DNA of 64,000 bases, taken from Cryptomeria japonica. Taxonomy: Eukaryota > Streptophyta > Pinopsida > Cupressales > Cupressaceae. Positions 56,882-64,000 of the stretch are shown in pieces. Under the pieces are notes generated by a model. It made no database searches. It was given only the letters and a program-made list of their open reading frames with translations, and was not told where the DNA came from. The stretch covers positions 474,875,508 to 474,939,507 of the forward strand of contig NC_081405.1 in the NCBI RefSeq assembly GCF_030272615.1, given 5' to 3'. How positions within the stretch are numbered: position 1 is the stretch's first letter; each line of letters begins with the position of its first letter. The position numbers and the translations under genes were made by a program.

Positions 56882-57175
56882 ATGATAATTACTCAAATAA
56901 GAACTAGCTCACATCAACTTAGATGTGAAACTAGGAGATGGATGATACCCAAAGAGGAATGGGAAGATAGGTGGTGTAGATATTGCACGCAAGGGGTGGT
57001 GGAGACTGAGTGGCATTACATCATGGAGTGCCTAGCCTACAGTGACATCTGGAGTAAGTATGTTGACACACTAAATGTGAACACCTTAAGTAGCTTATTT
57101 GATGAAGAAAAGATACCAAGAGTTGCAGATTTCTTAATCAAGTTACATTGTTTGGCTTCGTGGGCACGCTTGTAA
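56882..57175 (+). pseudogene. LINE ORF2 C-terminal fragment
   Basis: A 97-codon frame with IRTSSHQLRCETRRW and a CRYC...WHYIMEC zinc-binding-like pattern resembles the extreme C-terminus of some non-LTR retrotransposon ORF2 proteins. Nothing upstream continues it. It sits about 500 bp from the first exon of the PLAC8 gene. Confidence 0.5.
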
Positions 57176-57179
57176 TTTG

Positions 57180-58114
57180 ACGGTGTATATGCCCGTTTTT
57201 TCACTTTTGAACCATATATCATAGCTAAAAAATTTATTAGATCGTACTTGCCATAATTTATTATAAGTAATATAGTTAAAATTTATATTATTTTATAATA
57301 TTTATTATAAAAAATTTAATTTATTTAGAATGTTATAAAATGGTAGGATATAATTGTTTCTAATTTTTTAAATATTTAAATATAATTTTTTAGAGTAATA
57401 TTCTATTTTCTTATATGAATTAAAAAATCTAGTCAATTTAATTTTAAATATTTTTAATAAAATTGTCTTGTTAGTACTTGTCATAGGCAATACTATTGCA
57501 AGCTCAATCAATCAATTAGTTTGCACCAATCAAAAGTGATTATTATTTTATAGTTTTTTTAAGAATTTCTTTATATATAATAATTAAATATCTATTTTAA
57601 CTAATTTTTTTAATTTTTTATTGATAATTTGTAAATAAAGTAATATTTCTCTGTAAATATATACAAATTTTAATATTTTTTATTTTATTTTTAAAAACAT
57701 AGGTAATAAAATCAATTAACTATTGTATAGGGATTTTTTATTTTAATTTTTTAAATAAAACAAAAATTTAAATAACTTCTTAAACTATTCCACTACAAGA
57801 ATTACACAACAAATATATCTATTTAAAAAAATAAACCCAAGTAAGTATCTTTTATAATTTTAATTTTATATAAATTTTTTTTCGGAAATCATTTTACTTT
57901 TTATTAATATTTTATAATTTTATATAATTTTTTTTCAGAAATCATTTTACTTTTTATTAATACTTTTTGAAAATCATAATTTTATTTTTAATTGTTTTAA
58001 TATATACAATATATTTGTATAACATTTAATCACAAATTTAAATAATTTTCATTTAGTCATTAAAAAATACCTATTTTCACTTTATTATTTATATTATATA
58101 ATTTTATAATTATT
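57180..58114. other. extremely AT-rich spacer, no gene
   Basis: Long runs of A and T with very little G or C; a TATAATTTT...CAGAAATCATTTTACTTTTTATTAATA block occurs twice around 57860-57965. No open frame of note. Confidence 0.7.
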
Positions 58115-58194
58115 AATAGTTATTTTATTAAGGGCCTGCTAATGGGCTTTTGAGGGCTTATCCTCCTAGGGTTGGTGATAAAAGTCATGTATAG

Positions 58195-58665
58195 ATGTCG
58201 CCAGATAGGGGATGGATCAAGATCAACTTTGACGGGGCATCCAGGGGGAATCCTGGGATCTCCTGTGCAGGGGTCATAGCTCGAGATGAGAAAGGTAGTA
58301 TTTTAGCACTTGGAGCAAAGAGATTGGTGGATGGCACTAACAATGAAGCTGAGTGTCGAGCGGCAATTGAAGCAATTCTTATGGTGAAAAAATTGGAGGT
58401 AAAAAAACTAAACCTTGAAGGGGACTCTCAGCTAGTGGTGAATGGCATCGTTAGGGGTAGGATGGAGGCTTGGCACCTGGATAAACATATTAGAAGAATA
58501 AATGACCTCCTGAATGGGTTTGAGGATTTTAAAGTATCGCATGTTCTAAGGGAAGTGAATGTCGAAGGTGATGTGCTCTCGAACGTAGGTGCAAATGGTT
58601 CCTTGGCTGAACATTTTAATTTCTTTGAAGACTTAAGGGATCTGGATCCCTTAGAAATTGTATGA
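58195..58665 (+). CDS. RNase H-like domain of a LINE
   Basis: The frame is 156 codons with FDGASRGNPG (first catalytic Asp), NNEAECRA (Glu), LEGDSQLVV (Asp) and a C-terminal REVNVEGDVLSN box (last Asp), matching the RVT_3-type RNase H found after RT in plant L1 elements. The domain removes RNA from RNA:DNA hybrids. All four acidic residues are present although a stop directly precedes the ATG, so the domain could fold if translated, but it is probably a dead fragment. Confidence 0.75.
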   Translation: MSPDRGWIKINFDGASRGNPGISCAGVIARDEKGSILALGAKRLVDGTNNEAECRAAIEAILMVKKLEVKKLNLEGDSQLVVNGIVRGRMEAWHLDKHIRRINDLLNGFEDFKVSHVLREVNVEGDVLSNVGANGSLAEHFNFFEDLRDLDPLEIV

Positions 58666-58868
58666 AGGTGCTTTGAGTATCAAAGAGGAACCCAAGAAGT
58701 TGTGATGAGCTATGGGTGAACCATTTTAGATATGCATGTTGAGGGGTGGGGATGGCTCACGTGGTTTGAGTTCACCGCGATGGCAGCAAGTTGCGAAATG
58801 GCGACATAGGTGCAATGATGATAGTGAATGGAACTTTGGATTGTTGGTGATGTGTGGTGTGAGGTGGT

Positions 58869-59726
58869 GTGTGCGATGAAATAAATGGATGGGGTGGCAG
58901 CAGGTTGTGTCATTGTGGTCCTCGTTTTCTTTTTAGCACTGCGTGGAGGATTGCAATTTCTCTTGTGAGCGCTATGTTTTGGCTATGTGGCAGGGGAACG
59001 ATGGAAGCAAATTTCTCGTTGCTCACACTAGGCCAAATGTCTGCCTTTCGAGGCACTATTTCAAGCCATCATTTGAAGAATGTTTTTAGGGTGGATGAGG
59101 AAGAATTTTGGAGGGTTGTTCACTTGATGTTTGGGGACGAATTTCTGGACACTGACTGTCGCCCGCGAACTAATTGGGATGTATCATCCCTATTTGTGGC
59201 TCTGGCGCTGATGGTGGGAAGTTCAAGGGAGGAGGTGTCGCAGGTGGCGTCTCTAGTGTTGAGACCAAAATGGTCGGGTGGTCTGGCGGAGGTGGTGGAA
59301 TGTGCAGAGATTGGTGTGGGTTTAAGAATGGAGCAAGGGTCGTGGAGGCGCTTAGGTGGGCGGAATGATGCAATGCAGCCTCTGGTGGTGTGGTCGGCCT
59401 CTCACTTGGTTGAAACCCAATTGGAGGATGCAAGGAAAGGGTGGAGGGAACTGCTGGACTTTGTGCGAAAGAAGGGACCGACAAAGCAGGCAAAACTGCA
59501 CAGCAAGCAGAACCTGGTGAAGTCGCAGGCTCGGATTGGTGAAGATGGGCGGCCATTGGTGTGTCACCAAATCCCGCAAAAGAGTGTGAAGATCGTGGAT
59601 CGCAATGAGTTCCAAGGAGGATGGTCGGGAACCACGACAAGTGTTGGGATGGCACAGCCCAATGCAGGACCCAATCATGCCATCCCCAATTTCTCTAGGG
59701 AGGAGGCCCTTGGTTGGTTCCGGTAG
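58869..59726 (+). CDS. unrecognised 285-codon ORF in the LINE 3' part
   Basis: The frame is open from 58869 to 59726 in G-rich sequence, downstream of RNase H and upstream of the LINE tail. The N-terminal half includes an FRVDEEEFWRVVHLMFGDEF stretch; the C-terminal half is Lys/Arg/Gln-rich. No domain is recognised. A 161-codon antisense frame overlaps it, so composition may explain part of the openness. Confidence 0.35.
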   Translation: MCDEINGWGGSRLCHCGPRFLFSTAWRIAISLVSAMFWLCGRGTMEANFSLLTLGQMSAFRGTISSHHLKNVFRVDEEEFWRVVHLMFGDEFLDTDCRPRTNWDVSSLFVALALMVGSSREEVSQVASLVLRPKWSGGLAEVVECAEIGVGLRMEQGSWRRLGGRNDAMQPLVVWSASHLVETQLEDARKGWRELLDFVRKKGPTKQAKLHSKQNLVKSQARIGEDGRPLVCHQIPQKSVKIVDRNEFQGGWSGTTTSVGMAQPNAGPNHAIPNFSREEALGWFR

Positions 59727-60141
59727 GTTGGTTTCCTTATTTGGTCATCGGTTTTTTGGGTGGTTTTTCCCTATTGTAAGGAATGTAACCTTAATGGTAG
59801 GCATAGCTGGTGTGGTTTCTATCTCGGGTTTCATTTTAATTTTGTAGGGGCGAGACCCCATATAGTCTTAAGATAGTGGAACGCTACAGAGCAGATGAAG
59901 GCATGTATTTTTCCTTTCAAGCAATATAAATATTAAACCTGCTACTGATCAAAAAAAAAATAGTTAATTTATTAAGATAAATTATAATTAATATTACATA
60001 GATATAATTAAAATAAAATATAATCTTAAACTAATAATTATGTTTAAGATTAACTTAATTATAATTATGTAGATTTTATAATTAAATTAAGATTATATTC
60101 TTAAGAAAAGTGTATATTTTCATGATAATGTTTATATTATA

Positions 60142-61640
60142 TTTTTTTTATGGGTAATATAGTATTTTTATTAATACTTAAATTTCATTTTTTTAAAAGT
60201 ATTCATAAGTTTGTAATTGTAAAATTCAAAGGACTACAAACACTAACTACCCCTCCATACACTAAACCACCACATTAGTATCTAACAGATTGCAACATTC
60301 CCCATATCTATTGGCTTCTATATTCATAAATACATGAAAGATATCCCAAGGCCATTACTACACTTGACTATTCATACAAAATTATAAAATGTCAACAAAA
60401 TTGGAGAAACGTATATATAACACCATCTCATTCTAGTCTCCACTCACGGAGTTAATCTTTCAAAGCCTCCAGCCAATATGGGCTTCAACTTTCCTTTCCT
60501 CCATATCACTCGAGTCACTCCACCAAATGAAAAGTTGAAGTGGTCGATTTTGATCTCCAATTTTCAACCAATCACCCTTTGATGCCATGAGACCTTCACT
60601 CAGACACGCCCACTCTATAATTAGCATCAAACCAAAAGTTAACTCCTCATTCACACATTCCTTTAGGACCCACTAAACATCATCCTTGCTTCCCAGCTCC
60701 AACCCCCATGCCACAAACAGTAAAATAACATCGATATTAGTTCAATATTAGTGCTTTGTTCTCATAAATTATTCCCCAAATAGGATGTCCAAAATTTGCA
60801 TAAAGGATCATCATGCTTGGAAATGCTCTGGAGTCTCTTCTCCAAGATTCAACCCAAAAATACTAATTGTTGCTTGGTAATAACTTGGGTAAAATTCACC
60901 TCCATCCTAGAACTCTTCGTCACCAACCCTCTGCATGCTACCTTACACTAATTTCAAATAGTTGTGATAAAAATGACCAACATGCCTTTAAAACAAAATG
61001 TTTGTCCTCTCGCATTTAAACTACACACATTTTTGTTATGGTTACTATAGTTGGTGGTGTACAACCCATCACTATTAATCAAATTGGATCTCTCATAGAT
61101 CCTCCCAATAAAATTTTGTTTGCTCCTCCACTAATGACAACGCCCACTTCGACAACCTGTCTACCACCATATTTTCATTTCTCAACACATGAGTAATTTT
61201 AAAAGCCTTAAAAGTTTTTAAAAGTTCTCTTATAATTTTAACATATTTATTTAATTTCCACATTGGAATTTCACCCCTAACAATGGCATTGATAACAATT
61301 AGAGAATTTCCCTCCAAATGCAGTTGTGATACTGATAATTCCTTGGCCATCTTGATTGCTAATAAAGTCACTTGCATTTTGACTTCATCGTTTGTACCTT
61401 CCTTCAATCTTTTTGCTCCTATTGCCAAAATATTTATGTTTCAATCTCTTGCCACAAAGCCTACACCTAAAGGACCCAAATTCCCTCTTGACACCATGTC
61501 AAAGATGACTTTCACTCATCCTACATCCAATTTCATCCAATCGACAACTTTCTTCCTGTTGGAATCCAAGTCAACCTCGAGAGGCCCATTAATAGGCCAA
61601 TTTTTTTATTATACTATAATTATTATTATTCTATTGAAGT
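60142..61640 (-). pseudogene. antisense LINE fragment with dead RNase H
   Basis: On the minus strand a broken RNase H reading runs from about 61560 to 61093. The GxxSRGNxG box has lost the first Asp context, the central LEGD is LEGN, and stops lie near 61523 and 61443. Downstream sequence continues to an A-run (T8 on the plus strand at 60142-60149). The domain lacks at least one catalytic acid and is inactive. It is related to, but clearly different from, the copy at 58195. Confidence 0.65.
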
Positions 61641-61696
61641 GAGAGTTATAATTAATATTACAAAAATATAATTAAAATAATAAATTTTATTTGGTA

Positions 61697-63852
61697 ATGA
61701 CACGGCTAGGTGGGATGAACTCCAGGTTTGCAGGACGTTTCAACGCGAGAAGTTTTTCAAACAAAAAATCTCACAAACGGCAAAATTACAGGGGCCCAGA
61801 GCATCTTCGTGGTTTTAGAAATCAAGGGCAAAGGTAAGGTGTTGGATTTGGTGCAAGGGACCATATCTCTTTTCCCAATAATATTCCACTAAAAGATCAA
61901 TAGAAGTTTGATGGTAGATTTCGTAGAGATTTGATTATAGATTTGACAATGGTCAACATGTTTCATTCCCGAATTTAACATTCTTCTTCATGCCTCGTGG
62001 TCTCGTGAAGGAAATAGAAAGGAGGGACGTTCTTTCGGCTTCTCCAAAAGCTTGCTTTCATTCCCCAACAACATTCCTTTGCACTCACAAAGGTTTGTTT
62101 CCAATGCTCATTATTCTCAGTCAAACTACAGATTGCTCCCCCACCAACCTCACTATTTCGAAACCCCTCAAATCAAGCAAGAGTGAGGGTTTTAGGTATG
62201 GTCCAAATCTTGACCCAAAAAAGCTAAAGTTTTTGGACTCTTTATTTTTTTTGCACCAAAAATAGAAAAAAAAAGCCTGGGTGAAAAATAAGTCATTGCA
62301 GAGGTTGCAAAATGGTGACTCTTCGCCTCCCTCCAAGGTAGCTCATTCAAAATATTCTCATCAAATGATCTTCTTGACGCACAAGTTGGGGACCTTTGAG
62401 AAAGGGCTCTGATAGGTAAGTTCTGGAGCCATTCATATGATTCCTCATCCATTAAAATGTAGGCTCAATCTAATTGGCAAGGGGTTTTGGAAGTTTTCAA
62501 TATTGACAATGGATCTAGTTATTTTACTGTGACCTTTTCCTCCAAAACTTTATGTGACAAAGCTCATAAGTTCAAGGGTTGGTTCTGTTTAAGGGTTTCA
62601 GGCTATTCACTGTCCTGTGGATCCCAAACTTTGACCCTTATCAATCTGTCATGCAATATGCCCCTTTTTGGGTTTATTTTCTTATGATTCCTTTGGAGAA
62701 TAGGGATTTAGATCTATTTCAGTTGATTGCGAATTAGGTTGGCATTTTCGTCAAACATGATCTTATTCCTTTCGAAATCCTTGATCACCTGTTGAGGGTG
62801 TGCATTCTACTCAACTTATCTAAGCCTTTTCCTTTGCACATTGAAATATCTTCCAATGCTAGGACCTTGAAAACATTACAAAAAATTATGGTTCAGGAAT
62901 CATTTACAATTAATAACTTCAACAATTCTTTGGGTCATTTTTCTTCGGCGTGTCAACCACAACAGGGGGCCAAAGTCAGAGTTTGTGTTGATCACTCATC
63001 AAATCCACAACTATGTTGTTATTATAGCTCATTCAATGGGTCGAATGTCCCTGTCCCTCCTCCCCAAGAGTCAATCTCAACTCAAGTGTTTGGTTCTATG
63101 GTTCTTTCTTGTGCTTCTTCTTTTTAGAGCTAGATTAAGGATGTTTTGGATTGTTTCCAACTCCAACATTTCTTGTTTTGGTTGGAGGACAAGTTAACTA
63201 AAAGTTGGCTGGCTATAGGCTTTTTGATGCAAGCTAAGGCTTCTGGCCTTTTCTCTAAACTATTGCTATTGAACTTAACACCCTCCCATTCTGAAGTTCT
63301 CTCAATCATAAATATTTCCTAGATCGATTTAAAATGCCTTTCTTGGTTGGTGATTATGATAATCTCATTGAGATTCTGATGTTAAAAGTCTATGATGAAT
63401 TTATTGAACAAGAAGTTGATATTGTTTTTCCTCCTTCAAGTGGTACGAAGTTTTAGCATCTTTTTTCCCCAGTTTTAATGCCTACCCTGCTAATGATTAC
63501 CCCTATTATATTGGAAAGGTCTTTGGTATTTCCTCTGCAGCATGCCTTTGATCCTTCAAACCATCAAGTTTTTTGTCAAAGTGTTTTAAATGATTCCCCT
63601 TCCATGCTAAAATCTAATATAGAGGAGATTGTCTCACTGACACAGATTCTTGACACAAACTCACCTTCAAACCAATTCTCCATTGATAATGATATCCTTT
63701 CCTATTTGGATTTTTCGGATGATACCCCTCAGCGGTCTTCCATCCATCAAACAAGGTCTAAAAGGGAGATTATTTTGGTTAAGCCCAAGAGGAAAGTGGC
63801 CAGGCCTCCAAAGAGGAAAAGATCTTATTTAAGAAAATATCTAAGGAAGTAA
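61697..63852 (+). pseudogene. LINE ORF1 pseudogene
   Basis: A start at 61697 opens an Arg/Asn/Gly-rich N-terminus. A DUF4283-like region (SSYFTVTFSSK...KFKGWFCLRV, about 62515-62600) follows after frameshifts. Then come an RVCILLNLSKPFP block (about 62793-62830) and a degenerate knuckle (LGHFSSAC, about 62930-62955). The last frame, 63478-63852, ends in a basic KRKVARPPKRKR tail. At least four frame breaks are present. Confidence 0.65.
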
Positions 63853-63922
63853 AAGTTGGCCTGCAATCAACCCTGGATGATAAATTTTTCCCATGGAGAG
63901 AGAATAGCTATTCGGGCCAGAT

Positions 63923-64000
63923 ATGATAATTATTACTTGGAATGCTAGGAGAATTAACGCTCCTAATAAGAGACGCCTGATCAAATCTCAAATCGAGAGT
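63923..64000 (+). CDS. start of LINE ORF2 (endonuclease), runs off the window
   Basis: ATG at 63923 opens a frame to the window end that reads MIIITWNARRINAPNKRR, the usual start of the apurinic-type endonuclease of L1 ORF2 (the TWN Asn is a metal-binding position). It follows ORF1 by 70 bases, as expected in a LINE. Whether it stays open cannot be seen. Confidence 0.75.
   Translation, partial: MIIITWNARRINAPNKRRLIKSQIES

Larger units (their letters stand above)
58133..59958 (+). mobile_element. 5'-truncated LINE with RNase H domain and extra ORF
   Basis: The copy is flanked by an 18-bp repeat (58115-58132 and 59959-59976; AATAGTTATTTTATTAAG on the left, one mismatch on the right), with an A10 tail before the right copy. 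It contains an RNase H reading (58195-58665), then an 858-bp open frame and a 3' end. ORF2 RT and endonuclease are missing through 5' truncation. Confidence 0.8.

Noticed and set aside
59170-59655. 161-codon minus-strand Pro/Ser/His-rich ORF
   Set aside because: Antisense shadow in G-rich sequence of the LINE 3' part; no domain.

Overview
The window is nuclear DNA of a plant with a large, repeat-rich genome. The cues are phase-consistent GT-AG introns, plant-type LTR retrotransposons (Tat/Athila-like Ty3, a chromodomain Ty3 element, Ty1/copia), plant L1-type LINEs with an RNase H domain, a tRNA-derived SINE and a plant mobile domain (PMD) ORF. A 22.6-kb intron packed with nested transposons suggests a gymnosperm, but that is inference; nothing here fixes the species.

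One ordinary host gene is recognisable. It is a minus-strand, four-exon PLAC8 / cell number regulator 6-type membrane protein of 237 aa, with exons at 56269-56379, 54633-54747, 31791-32056 and 30588-30809. Its second intron (32057-54632) holds most of the nested elements.

Layout. 1-4.5 kb: minus-strand Tat-like gag/protease remnant with a probable LTR. 5.3-7.8 kb: decayed plus-strand Ty3 pol, split by a Tat-like element (7808-19095) and resuming at 19.1 kb. That element keeps gag, protease and the integrase C-terminus but lacks RT, most of RNase H and the integrase core, and it carries an antisense, probably spliced PMD ORF. 19.5-30.5 kb: LINE-derived pieces, microsatellite, unexplained AT-rich DNA and a 134-bp direct-repeat pair. 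30.5-56.4 kb: the PLAC8 gene. 56.9-64 kb: LINE fragments, including a TSD-flanked RNase H LINE, an antisense RNase H pseudogene and an ORF1 pseudogene followed by the start of ORF2 at the window end.

Inside intron 2 the insertion order can be read. A minus-strand copia element (fragments 53.9-52.56, 43.7-42.8 and 35.2-34.8 kb) was split by a chromovirus (43723-52555, TSD CATAT) and by a 7604-bp TG...CA element (35208-42811, TSD GAACC). The chromovirus was then hit by a 1.7-kb GC-rich palindrome-array element, a 1.14-kb probable solo LTR and a SINE with a 17-bp TSD.

The most unusual object is the 7.6-kb element. It has LTR-type ends and a TSD but no visible LTR pair. It contains an unbroken 1100-codon ORF of unknown function between a TATA box and a poly(A) signal. 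Upstream of these lies an array of 13 imperfect hairpins, mostly in a strict 166-bp register, whose stems show paired changes while loops and spacers diverge. I read it as a giant solo LTR that encodes its own protein, or a new non-autonomous element.
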